Part shown: piece by piece, positions 8,778-16,300 of the stretch
How positions within the stretch are numbered: position 1 is the stretch's first letter
How the letters are laid out: each line of letters starts with the position of its first letter
Assembly (NCBI RefSeq): GCF_021353235.1
Contig: NZ_JAJTWT010000005.1
Span: forward strand, 1 to 64,000
Source: Pelomonas caseinilytica
Lineage (GTDB): Bacteria; Pseudomonadota; Gammaproteobacteria; Burkholderiales; Burkholderiaceae_C
Direction of reading: 5' to 3'
DNA: 64,000 bases
Notes under the pieces: generated by a model
What the model was told of the DNA's origin: nothing
What the model saw: only the letters and a program-made list of their open reading frames with translations
Database searches by the model: none
Translations under genes and position numbers: made by a program

Positions 8778-9296
8778 TTGGCCCTCGCCCTTGCCGCGGA
8801 GCACGTCCATACGCTTGAGAAAGCGCATGACCGCAAGTCTTTCGACTGCGGCAACGACGATCTGAATCGGTATCTGCGCGAGCAGGCGCGGCAGGACGCC
8901 GAAAGGCGTGTCGCCGCGCCTTTCGTGCTCACGCAGCCGGGCAGTCCAGCGGTGCTCGGCTTCTACACACTGTCGGCATCCATCATTCCCGTTGATGAAC
9001 TGCCGCCGGACCTGATGAAGCGGCTTCCGCGTTACGGGCAACTGCCGGTCACGCTGCTCGGCAGGCTGGCCGTGGACCGCTCTGTCGGCGGTCAGGGAGT
9101 CGGGGAGTTCCTGCTCGTGGACGCCCTGCGCCGCAGCTTGGAGGCAGCGCAGCAGATCGCGGCTATGGCGGTGATCGTGGACGCGAAGGATAAGCGGGCC
9201 GAGAGCTTCTATCGGCATTTCGACTTCCGGCCGTTCCAGCAGACCCCGTTGCGACTGTTCCTGCCGATGGGCCAGATCGCGAAACTGTTCGCCTAG
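8778..9296 (+). CDS. GNAT family toxin of TacT/AtaT type (aminoacyl-tRNA acetyltransferase)
   Basis: The protein has 172 aa with the GNAT fold: FDCGNDDLNRYLREQA (~residues 21-36) typical of TacT-like toxins, LGRLAVDRSVGGQGVGEFLL (~94-113) with the acetyl-CoA pyrophosphate-binding loop, and FYRHFDF (~136-142) with the conserved Tyr general acid. TacT/AtaT toxins acetylate the amino group of charged tRNAs and stop translation. The first possible start is a TTG immediately after the antitoxin stop and in the same frame, so a weak start and coupling probably keep toxin below antitoxin. Confidence 0.9.
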   Translation: MALALAAEHVHTLEKAHDRKSFDCGNDDLNRYLREQARQDAERRVAAPFVLTQPGSPAVLGFYTLSASIIPVDELPPDLMKRLPRYGQLPVTLLGRLAVDRSVGGQGVGEFLLVDALRRSLEAAQQIAAMAVIVDAKDKRAESFYRHFDFRPFQQTPLRLFLPMGQIAKLFA

Positions 9297-9348
9297 GGAA
9301 ACGCTGATTCATCCGGGGCGTTTTGGCGTCTGCTGCTGACCAACCAAC

Positions 9349-9417
9349 GATCTGACCAAGGCCCTGTTCGACGAGATCAACGCCCTCCTGGCCGAGCCAG
9401 GTGTCGGCTTGCGCTGA
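9349..9417 (+). pseudogene. Relic of an IS5-type transposase
   Basis: A short reading frame translates as DLTKALFDEINALLAEPG followed by VGLR and a stop. This matches in style the LF-E-IN-LL segment found in the middle of IS5/IS1481-group transposases. Nothing of the catalytic DDE domain or terminal repeats remains on either side. It is part of the 414-bp stretch 9297-9710, which holds no intact gene. Confidence 0.5.
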
Positions 9418-9470
9418 ATGCAAAACTGAAGAATGGCTTGAGTCAGCAACTTGGCGCCCCTCGAACCAAA

Positions 9471-9575
9471 GAGTCTTTAACTCCGCTAGGCGCCTTGAAC
9501 GGCCTCACGCCACGTCAGGCGATCGAACAGGGTGATGCCGAGCGAGTCTCGGCACTCGCTAGAGAACATCTCTAG
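9471..9575 (+). pseudogene. Possible relic of a DUF2384-like (Xre/MbcA/ParS) antitoxin C-terminus
   Basis: The frame GAG...TAG reads ESLTPLGALNGLTPRQAIEQ followed by GDAERVSALAREHL and a stop. The LTPRQAIEQGDAERV pattern resembles the C-terminal end of DUF2384 antitoxins (L-G-TP-EAL-G--ERV). No start or upstream domain is present. It would be a further decayed toxin-antitoxin remnant; the similarity is short and the call tentative. Confidence 0.3.
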
Positions 9576-9666
9576 CCTGTTCTGCCTTTCGTACCTGAGG
9601 CTGCCGGCGGACCATGCAGGCCTGGTGAAATTTCGCTCGCGTGCCATCCTGACCGCTCGCCTCTGC

Positions 9667-9701
9667 CTGGGTCATTTCCATGGAAATTGACCCTGGGTCA
9701 G
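9667..9701. repeat. Nested palindromes, possible insertion-sequence end
   Basis: CTGGGTCATTTCCATGG is followed by its near-perfect inverse, and TGACCCTGGGTCA forms a second overlapping palindrome. Paired GGGTCA-TTTC motifs of this kind are seen at IS21-family ends, so this may be a left-over terminus. It lies 10 bp from the stop of the DUF3037 gene and could alternatively act as its terminator hairpin. Confidence 0.35.
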
Positions 9702-9710
9702 CGGCGGCAC

Positions 9711-10535
9711 TCAGTGTGTCGCAAACCGGATGATCGAATCTTGGGCGGCCTGATCGACCACTTCCACGTCGAGCCCGATCAACTCTGTACGGATGTCTTC
9801 AAAAGCATGGTTGCGCTTCGCATCGCCTGGCGTGGGGCGGGCCAGCGGGAACAAGGTGTTGACGGGAAGAAGTCCACGGCTGCGCAAGCGCCTGACCTTC
9901 TGAATCCAGTCGTCGCCCCGCTCGTAGATGCTGTTGGCATCCCGCTTGTTCAGGTCAAGAGGCTTGATGACCTTGAAGACCTGCTCACCACGCCGCTGAA
10001 CCAACGGGAATGTGGCATGCACCACGTCATCACCCACCCGGTCTACCTTGAAGGGCGCGGTCAAGTTCAGCGTCTTGAGCAGCTTGCCGATCCGCCGTGC
10101 CATCTTCGCTTCAACGTGCTCCGGCGTGGCGAATGCTCGGTCTACGTAGTGCTTGAAGAGGCGCTCAAGCTCCTTCGCAGGCGCCTCGGCCAGCACAACG
10201 CGCGGCTTGCTGAACCGTACCAACGCTTCGCGTGGGTGGGTTGCCCGGTCGAAGATCATGCGCGTCATGGCCACAAGGTCGTCGCCGCGCAGGTTGGTTA
10301 GCACCTGCTTCGTCCGTTCCAACTCGTCGCGCATCACAGCCATGGCCGCGCGATAAGTCGCAGGAGCCAGCTCTTCAAAGAAGTCCGTCACGCGCTTGTG
10401 CTTGCGCGTCTCCAGCTTGAAGTCGAAGTAGCCGGTCTGAGGGCAGGCTACGACCATGCCGACGTTCACGAACTCTTCGGTCTCGGCATGGGGCATGAAC
10501 TGGACGACGGCATAGCGACAAGCCTGCTTGTTCAT
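9711..10535 (-). CDS. DUF3037 family protein, partner of the HipA-like kinase
   Basis: The protein has 274 aa starting MNKQACRYAVVQFMPH, the N-terminal signature of DUF3037 (YAVVQF-P---E-VNVGVV, residues ~7-30). The remaining ~240 residues are charged and mostly helical by appearance, without a recognised catalytic motif. The function of DUF3037 is unknown. The frame is open up to 10640, but the ATG at 10535 overlaps the stop of the upstream HipA-like gene by 4 bp (ATGA), giving a tight two-gene operon. Its constant pairing with a kinase suggests substrate, adaptor or antidote roles; none is shown by sequence. Confidence 0.8.
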   Translation of the reverse strand: MNKQACRYAVVQFMPHAETEEFVNVGMVVACPQTGYFDFKLETRKHKRVTDFFEELAPATYRAAMAVMRDELERTKQVLTNLRGDDLVAMTRMIFDRATHPREALVRFSKPRVVLAEAPAKELERLFKHYVDRAFATPEHVEAKMARRIGKLLKTLNLTAPFKVDRVGDDVVHATFPLVQRRGEQVFKVIKPLDLNKRDANSIYERGDDWIQKVRRLRSRGLLPVNTLFPLARPTPGDAKRNHAFEDIRTELIGLDVEVVDQAAQDSIIRFATH

Positions 10536-11275
10536 TCCGCCCTCCAGAAATCTTGTTGCAAACACCGTGACAGCACGCGGATCGCGTCCTCGGGATCGTA
10601 GTTCGCCGGTACATCCTGCTCGGCGTTTTCCCACTGCCACTCGGGAGCACCATTATCGCAAGCCCATCGAGCCACGGCCAGCGCCTGGGTCATTCGTTGT
10701 ACCCATTCGTCACGAAGAATCCAGTCCTGCTGCAGCCTGCCCCACTCCGACGCGAAGACGTGATGCTGCAAGAAGCCGTGAGGGTCAAAATCCGCGTCGA
10801 AGGCCTGGTTGTGGTCAATCACCACGAGCCGCCGCTCAACGGCTTCCCAAAGCAGGTTGGTGTTCCCGACTTGCCGGTCGGCGTTGCGGGTCCACCAGTC
10901 GAAGATCAGCAATCCCTCTTGGACCCGGATGTCCACGCGGGGCGTGAGCGAGTTTTCGTACCAGGTCAGGCCGGGCAGCTCCTGAGAGCCGAACGCGGGA
11001 GTTGGGCCTATCGCCCGTAGCTCGAAAGGCAGTTCGCGCAGCAGCATCTCATCGACCTGCACCAGGCTGAAAGGCGCGATGGGCAAACCCAGAGCCTGGG
11101 CAAGGTGCCCGGCAATCCACTCCCGCCACAAGCTGGACCGATTGGTCTGTTGCCCTTTGACGTAGTAGCGATGACCGTCCTCCCCTGTGCAAAGGATGGG
11201 CTTGGTCATGCCCTGGTCGGCTTCACGGATCACTTCGGTGATCTGGACGATGCGAGGCGGGTCAGGGTAGGGCAC
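10532..11275 (-). CDS. HipA-like Ser/Thr kinase fold protein
   Basis: The protein has 247 aa, much shorter than true HipA (~440 aa), and lacks the N-terminal HipA subdomain. Kinase-like elements can be seen: HRYYVKGQQ with a candidate ATP-contacting lysine (~residues 35-43), a catalytic-loop-like NADRQVGNTNLL with Asp and Asn (~131-142), and VIDHNQAFD as the metal-binding Asp motif (~152-160). It is the first gene of a two-gene operon with DUF3037 and is divergent from hipBA. It may be a phosphorylating toxin or effector; the target is unknown. Confidence 0.75.
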   Translation of the reverse strand: MPYPDPPRIVQITEVIREADQGMTKPILCTGEDGHRYYVKGQQTNRSSLWREWIAGHLAQALGLPIAPFSLVQVDEMLLRELPFELRAIGPTPAFGSQELPGLTWYENSLTPRVDIRVQEGLLIFDWWTRNADRQVGNTNLLWEAVERRLVVIDHNQAFDADFDPHGFLQHHVFASEWGRLQQDWILRDEWVQRMTQALAVARWACDNGAPEWQWENAEQDVPANYDPEDAIRVLSRCLQQDFWRAE

Positions 11276-11424
11276 GGCTGGCTCCCAGGCTGGCTATCAG
11301 CATCGTGAGGGGGCGCCAGCGAAGTTCTACGAATCGCGTGCTGGCGCGGCGAGGTCGCGTCGAACCGTTGAGACGCCACGTACCCCTCGGCGGCTGCATC
11401 GAGTGTAGGAAGGGTTTGAGTTCA

Positions 11425-11460
11425 AAACTCAGCGCAAACAATTCCAAACTCAGCGCAAAC
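11425..11460. repeat. Two 15-bp direct repeats with 21-bp period in the divergent promoter region
   Basis: AAACTCAGCGCAAAC occurs at 11425-11439 and again, identical, at 11446-11460. The 21-bp period equals two helical turns, as in tandem operator sites on one DNA face. A GAGTT-N3-AACTC inverted repeat (11418-11430) overlaps the first copy. They lie about 150 bp upstream of the HipA-like/DUF3037 operon and 150 bp before hipB. Otherwise 11276-11608 holds only the promoter and palindrome listed separately. Confidence 0.6.
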
Positions 11461-11530
11461 CGACACCAGGCCTGCTGATGCGCTCGGGCACCAGCACGGA
11501 CGCGATGGGGAACAGATCATAAGCAGTAGA

Positions 11531-11559
11531 TTGAAAATACAGCTCTTGAGGCGTAAACT
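11531..11559 (+). promoter_or_regulatory. Candidate sigma-70 promoter of hipBA
   Basis: TTGAAA (11531-11536) and TAAACT (11554-11559) are separated by 17 bp, in an AT-rich patch unusual for this GC-rich region, about 50 bp upstream of the hipB ATG. A TTG in this region also opens the reading frame but has no start context. Confidence 0.5.
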
Positions 11560-11579
11560 GCAAAAACAAATCATAATAC

Positions 11580-11594
11580 GTGAATCAGATTCAC
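11580..11594 (+). promoter_or_regulatory. Perfect palindromic HipB operator candidate
   Basis: GTGAATCAGATTCAC is a perfect palindrome (7-bp arms, 1-bp centre) lying between the candidate promoter and the hipB start codon at 11609. HipB-type dimers bind palindromes in their own leader, so autorepression is likely. Confidence 0.6.
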
Positions 11595-11608
11595 AGCTCC
11601 AAGTCTGT

Positions 11609-11887
11609 ATGCCTCAGTTCACCGTCCGCACTGCCGAGCAGCTGCCGTCGCTGCTCCAGGCCTTCCGAAAGGAGGCCGGCTTCACGCAAGGTGAGGTCGC
11701 CCTTCGCTTGGGCGTTTCGCAGCAAACCTACTCTGCGATGGAGCGCAATGCCGACAAGGTGGGCGCCGCCAGGCTGCTGAAGCTGTTCAACATCCTCGGT
11801 GTCGAGTTGATCCTCGGCAAGCCATCGCCTACATCCGCGCCTGATTCGACCCATCAGCGCTCCCCGACCGACAAGCCGGCTTGGTAA
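11609..11887 (+). CDS. hipB: HipB-type XRE antitoxin/repressor
   Basis: The protein has 92 aa. A helix-turn-helix of the XRE family occupies ~residues 12-68 (FRKEAGFTQGEVALRLGVSQ, then a TYSAMERNADKVGAARLLKLF helix pair), followed by a short Pro/Ser-rich tail. The ATG at 11609 was preferred over the TTG at 11531 because it follows the palindrome and fits HipB length. HipB neutralises HipA and represses the operon. The hipA frame starts 3 nt after its stop. Confidence 0.88.
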   Translation: MPQFTVRTAEQLPSLLQAFRKEAGFTQGEVALRLGVSQQTYSAMERNADKVGAARLLKLFNILGVELILGKPSPTSAPDSTHQRSPTDKPAW

Positions 11888-11890
11888 ACC

Positions 11891-13240
11891 GTGGGTCGGC
11901 GCTCCCATACCCGACGGCTCGGTCTCTGGATGAACGGGGCTTTCGTCGGTACCTGGAGCCTGGCGCCCCACGCCCCCGACATCCTCCAGTACGACCAAGG
12001 CTGGACGCGGTCGGAGCAAGGACGCCCACTGTCGTTGTCCCTGCCTTTCACGCCCGGCAACGCGCCGCACCGGGGCGACAAGGTCCGCGCCTACTTTGAG
12101 AACCTGCTGCCGGACAGCAAGGACATCCGGGAACGCCTGGCGCGCCGGTTCAACGCCGGATCGACCAACGCGTTTGAGCTGCTTGCCGAGATTGGTCGGG
12201 ACTGCGTCGGCGCACTCGAGATTCTCCCGGAGGGCGCAACTTCCGAGGGTAGCTTGCCGCTTCAGGCGCAGCCCTTGAGCGAAGCACAGGTCGCCCAGAT
12301 CCTGCGCGGCACGACAGCTCTGAGCGCCATGGGCTGGGGTGCCGAGGACCACGACTTCCGCATCTCGATCGCCGGCGCTCAGGAGAAGACGGCTCTTTTG
12401 CTACACGACGGCCAATGGTGCCTGCCGCACGGCAACACACCCACGACCCACATCTTCAAGCTGCCACTGGGCCTGATCGGCGGAATGAAGCTCGACATGC
12501 GTGACTCGGTCGAGAACGAATGGCTGTGCTCGCTGATCCTGCGTGAATTCGGGCTCCCCGTTGCCACCTGCCACCCGGTGCAGTTCGAGGACGTCAAGGC
12601 GCTGGTGGTCGAGCGCTTCGATCGGGCCTGGTGGACCCATCCATCCGGGGACAGCCGCTTGATCAGGCTGCCGCAGGAGGATATGTGTCAAGCCACCGGT
12701 GTACCGCCCGAAGCAAAGTACGAAGCCGACGGCGGGCCGGGCATGGACCGGATCTTCGATGTACTGGACGGATCCATGACCCGCGAGCACGACCGACGCG
12801 CCTTTTTCAAGGCGCAACTGCTCTTCTGGATGCTCTGCGCGACGGATGGCCATGCCAAGAACTTCAGCCTGTTCCTGCGCCCCGGCGGACGCTACCAGTT
12901 GACGCCGCTCTATGACGTGCTCTCGGCCTATCCGGTGTTGGGAGAGGGCCCATCGAAAATCTCGCCGTCCAAAGCCAGGATGGCGATGGCCGTACGTTCA
13001 AAGAACGCGCACGGGAAGTGGCGCGACATCCTGCGCCGACACTGGGTGGCATTGGGCGCGCGCCACGGCGTCCTTACGGACCAAGGCCATGAGGCCGAGC
13101 ATTTGATAACCCAGATCGCGGAGCGAACGCCGGCTGTCATCGCTGCGGTCAATGAAATGTTGCCTCGCGGCTTCGACCGAAATGTCGCTGATGCCATCTT
13201 CAGCGGCATGCGGGGCTCGGCTGAACGCCTCCTTGGATGA
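11891..13240 (+). CDS. hipA: HipA serine/threonine kinase toxin
   Basis: The protein has 449 aa, the full HipA length. The N-terminal subdomain includes LPFTPGNAPHRG; the ATP-binding SIAGAQEKTALL segment is at ~158-169. The catalytic loop ATDGHAKNFSLFL (Asp and Asn, ~318-330) and the metal-binding LTPLYDVLSAYP (~338-349) are all intact, so the kinase is probably active. HipA phosphorylates glutamyl-tRNA synthetase and triggers persistence. The start is a GTG at 11891, 3 nt after hipB; an internal ATG at 11930 (LWMNG) is a possible alternative. Confidence 0.93.
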   Translation: MGRRSHTRRLGLWMNGAFVGTWSLAPHAPDILQYDQGWTRSEQGRPLSLSLPFTPGNAPHRGDKVRAYFENLLPDSKDIRERLARRFNAGSTNAFELLAEIGRDCVGALEILPEGATSEGSLPLQAQPLSEAQVAQILRGTTALSAMGWGAEDHDFRISIAGAQEKTALLLHDGQWCLPHGNTPTTHIFKLPLGLIGGMKLDMRDSVENEWLCSLILREFGLPVATCHPVQFEDVKALVVERFDRAWWTHPSGDSRLIRLPQEDMCQATGVPPEAKYEADGGPGMDRIFDVLDGSMTREHDRRAFFKAQLLFWMLCATDGHAKNFSLFLRPGGRYQLTPLYDVLSAYPVLGEGPSKISPSKARMAMAVRSKNAHGKWRDILRRHWVALGARHGVLTDQGHEAEHLITQIAERTPAVIAAVNEMLPRGFDRNVADAIFSGMRGSAERLLG

Positions 13241-13380
13241 ACTGGTGCCGCAGCGCACGCAGGTGCGGGATGGCCGCAAGGTGTAGGCCCGGATCTCGAC
13301 GCGCGCGTCGGCGGGTCTTCGAGGTCGGGAGCCAATCCGGCCAGGTCGAAGCGATGGGTGGCCGGCCGCAAGGGCCGACC

Positions 13381-13530
<150 letters not shown>

Positions 13531-13535
13531 TCAAA

Positions 13536-13581
13536 GTTTCTCATTCTGTACATTCCGCCTAGTTTGTCTGGAATGAGAAAC
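13536..13581. promoter_or_regulatory. Perfect 11-bp inverted repeat over the XRE gene start
   Basis: GTTTCTCATTC (13536-13546) and GAATGAGAAAC (13571-13581) are perfect inverted copies 24 bp apart. The right arm contains the candidate ATG of the regulator gene (13573). Two facing half-sites or two dimer sites at this place fit autorepression by the XRE protein. Confidence 0.62.
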
Positions 13582-14049
13582 ATGCCAGCGAAGGCGCCTC
13601 TCGTTTCTCCCGCTGTCGCAGCCCAACTGCGAGCGCTGGGCCAACGCATCCGAAAGCAGCGTGAAGGGCAGCAAGTCACGGCGACCGACACCGCCAAAGC
13701 CGCGGGCATGTCGCGCGTCACCTTGCATCGCATCGAGCGTGGCGAGCCTTCGGTGACGATGGGGGCCTATCTCGGCGCCCTGGCTGCTGTCGGATTGAGC
13801 CTGGACGTCAAAGATCCGGCGACGCCCGTGCCCTCGGCGATCCCCCCTGTCATCCGGCTGGCCGATTACCCCGCACTTCAGCAGTTGGTCTGGCAGATGC
13901 CGGGCGTCACCGAGCTCACGCCCGCGCAGGCGCTGGATCTCTGCGAACGCAACTGGCGCCATCTCGACCGCGAGCACTTGACGCTTGCGGAGCGCCGGCT
14001 GATCCAGGCGCTGGTCGACGAACTCGGAGGAGGGCGGCTCCTTGTTTGA
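13573..14049 (+). CDS. XRE-family regulator, probable antitoxin of the AbiEii module
   Basis: The protein has 158 aa. The HTH is at ~residues 18-75 (RALGQRIRKQREGQQVTATD, then AAGMSRVTLHRIERGEPSVTMGAYL). The C-terminal half (~85-158) is a helical domain that may contact the toxin. Starts at 13564 (TTG), 13573 (ATG) or 13582 (ATG) are possible; the ATG at 13573 was taken. Its stop overlaps the TTG start of the AbiEii reading frame, as in two-gene antitoxin-toxin operons. Since the toxin is broken, the regulator may be an orphan. Confidence 0.78.
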   Translation: MRNMPAKAPLVSPAVAAQLRALGQRIRKQREGQQVTATDTAKAAGMSRVTLHRIERGEPSVTMGAYLGALAAVGLSLDVKDPATPVPSAIPPVIRLADYPALQQLVWQMPGVTELTPAQALDLCERNWRHLDREHLTLAERRLIQALVDELGGGRLLV

Positions 14050-14737
14050 GCGCGAGCACCACCGGCGTATCAGCCGTGCTCGCCGCGCTGGATGCCGACG
14101 TACTCGCGGCCCACGCCTGCTGGTTCGGCGGCGGCACCGCCGTCGCGCTGCGCTATGGTGAGTACCGAGAGTCCGTGGACATCGACTTCATGGTGTCAGA
14201 CTTGGCCGGCTACCGCGCATTGCGGCAACGCCTGACGGGGCCCGCAGAGTTGGGCGCGCTCGCTTGTCCCGGCGCGACGCTGGTGTAGGCGAGCGACCTG
14301 CGCGCGGACCAGTACGGCCTGCGCACGCTGGTGCGTGAGGCCGGCTGGACCATCAAGTTCGAGATCGTGCTGGAGGCCCGCATCGAATTCGATGTTCCGG
14401 GGAGCGAGGACGTCGCCGCCGGGGTGCGCGCCTTGACGCCACTGGATCTGGCCGCGCGCAAGCTGCTGGCGTTGGCGGATCGCTGGCGCGACGCAGCGTC
14501 TTCAGCCGCGAGCCGATCGACCTGGCGATGATGCAGCCTCCGAAGGTCCTGCTCAAAGCCGCCCTCGCCAAGGCAGCCGGCGCTTATGGCGACAGCGTCC
14601 AGGCCAGCCTGATCAAGGCCGTGCAAGATTTGCGTGACCGGCCCCATCGGCTCGAGGCCTGCATGGGCGCGATGGGCATGACGACCGTGTCCAAGGCCCA
14701 GCTATGGGCCCGGATCAAGGCGCTGGAGAAGGGCTGA
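14046..14737 (+). pseudogene. AbiEii-type nucleotidyltransferase toxin, disrupted
   Basis: The first part (from the TTG at 14046) reads to HACWFGGGTAVALRYGEYRE and SVDIDF, the nucleotidyltransferase G-G-T and D-D motifs of AbiEii-like toxins. An in-frame TAG at 14286-14288 interrupts it, the same frame then continues to LAARKLLALADRWRD near 14500, and a frameshift there moves the rest (VFSREPIDLAMMQPPKVLLK...) into another frame up to the stop at 14737. With both lesions the toxin cannot be made. The frame ends 2 nt before the lysS stop codon, so the insertion abuts lysS exactly. Confidence 0.82.
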
Positions 14738-14739
14738 GC

Positions 14740-16257
14740 TCAGCCCTCGCGCCTGAGCGCCGGGAACAGGATCACATCGCGGATCGACGGCGAGTCGGTC
14801 AGCAGCATGATGAGGCGGTCGATGCCGATGCCGCAGCCACCCGTCGGCGGCATGCCGTATTCGAGGGCGCGGATGAAGTCGGCATCAAAGAACATCGCCT
14901 CCTCGTCGCCGGCGTCCTTGTTGGCCACCTGGGCCTGGAAGCGCGCGGCCTGGTCCTCGGCGTCGTTCAGCTCGGAGAAGCCGTTCGCATACTCGCGGCC
15001 GGTGATGAAGAGCTCGAAGCGCTCGGTGATCTTGGGGTTGCTGTCCGAGGCGCGCGCCAGCGGCGAGACCTCGACGGGGTAGTCGATGATGAAGGTCGGC
15101 TCCCAGAGCTTTTCCTCGACGGCCGCCTCGAACAGGCCGAACTGCAGCTCGGCCAGGCTCCAGCGCGCGGGCGCCTCCTCGCCGGCGGCCTTGAGCCGGG
15201 CGCGCAGCACCTCGGCATCGTCCGCCTCGGCCTCGCTCAGGCCCGCGTACTGCACCAGCGAGTCGCGCACCGACACGCGGGCGAAGGGCTGGTCCAGGGC
15301 CACCGGCTTGCCGGCATAGGTGAGGGCGGCGCTGCCCGTGGCGGCGATGGCCGCGTGCCGCAGCACGGCCTCGGTGAAGTCCATGATGTCGTGATGCGTC
15401 CAGTAGGCCGCATAGAACTCCATCATCGTGAACTCGGGGTTGTGGCGGACCGAGATGCCTTCGTTGCGGAAGTTGCGGTTGATCTCGAACACCCGCTCGA
15501 AGCCGCCCACCACCAGGCGCTTGAGGTAGAGCTCAGGCGCGATGCGCAGGAACATCTCCTGGTCCAGCGCGTTGTGGTGGGTGATGAAGGGCTTGGCGTT
15601 GGCGCCGCCGGGGATGGGGTGGAGCATGGGCGTCTCCACCTCCAGGAAGCCGTGCTCCACCATGAAGCCACGGATGGACGACACCGCCTTGCTGCGCGCG
15701 ACGAAGCGCTTGCGGGCGTCCTCGTCGGTGATCAGGTCGACATAGCGCTGGCGGTACTTCTGCTCCTGGTCCGTCATGCCGTGGAACTTGTCCGGCAGCG
15801 GGCGCAGGCTCTTGGTCAGCAGGCGCAGCGTCGTGACGGTGACGGTCAGCTCGCCGGTCTTGGTCTTCATCAGCACACCCTCGCCACCGAGGATGTCGCC
15901 CAGGTCCCAGTGCTTGAAGGCGTCGTAGACCTCGGCGCCGACGTTGTCGACCGTCACGCGCAGCTGGATGCGGCCGGTGGCGTCCTGCAGCGTGCAGAAG
16001 CTGGCCTTGCCCATCACGCGCTTGAGCATCATCCGGCCGGCCACGCTGACCCGGATGGCCTGGGGCTCGAGCTCTTCGTTGGGCAGTTCGCCGTACTGGT
16101 CCTGCAGCGGCTGGGCGCGGTGCTGAGGCTTGAAATCGTTGGGGAAGGGCACCGCCGTGGCGGCCCGCAGCGTGGCCAGTTTTTCGCGGCGCTCGGCGAT
16201 CAGTTGGTTGTCGTCAGACTGAGCGGGGAGGGCGGAGGAGGTGGGGGCTTGAGTCAT
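14740..16257 (-). CDS. lysS: Lysyl-tRNA synthetase, class II
   Basis: The protein has 505 aa, the normal length. An N-terminal OB-fold anticodon-binding domain (~60-180; RQRYVDLI linker) precedes the class II core with motif 1 around [21 protein letters not shown], motif 2 [20 protein letters not shown] and motif 3 [12 protein letters not shown]. It charges tRNA-Lys. The frame is open to 16398, overlapping the divergent flippase gene; the ATG at 16257 (MTQAPTSS...) was taken. Its 3' end is the target next to which the accessory genes and a duplicated end (13381-13520) lie. Confidence 0.97.
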   Translation of the reverse strand: MTQAPTSSALPAQSDDNQLIAERREKLATLRAATAVPFPNDFKPQHRAQPLQDQYGELPNEELEPQAIRVSVAGRMMLKRVMGKASFCTLQDATGRIQLRVTVDNVGAEVYDAFKHWDLGDILGGEGVLMKTKTGELTVTVTTLRLLTKSLRPLPDKFHGMTDQEQKYRQRYVDLITDEDARKRFVARSKAVSSIRGFMVEHGFLEVETPMLHPIPGGANAKPFITHHNALDQEMFLRIAPELYLKRLVVGGFERVFEINRNFRNEGISVRHNPEFTMMEFYAAYWTHHDIMDFTEAVLRHAAIAATGSAALTYAGKPVALDQPFARVSVRDSLVQYAGLSEAEADDAEVLRARLKAAGEEAPARWSLAELQFGLFEAAVEEKLWEPTFIIDYPVEVSPLARASDSNPKITERFELFITGREYANGFSELNDAEDQAARFQAQVANKDAGDEEAMFFDADFIRALEYGMPPTGGCGIGIDRLIMLLTDSPSIRDVILFPALRREG

Positions 16258-16300
16258 TGCGGGCCTTGGTGAACCCGCGATTCTAGAATCCTGCGCCCTT

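Noticed and set aside
13241-13288. Short frame ending GRKV-stop after hipA
   Set aside because: Too short to assign, overlaps the hipA end and matches no family I recognise.
13347-13380. GGCCGGCC-GCAA-GGGCCGACC hairpin after hipA as terminator
   Set aside because: Imperfect stem and no U-run; could be chance in GC-rich DNA.
14704-16272. 522-aa plus-strand open frame
   Set aside because: Exact antisense of lysS, composition typical of a shadow frame.
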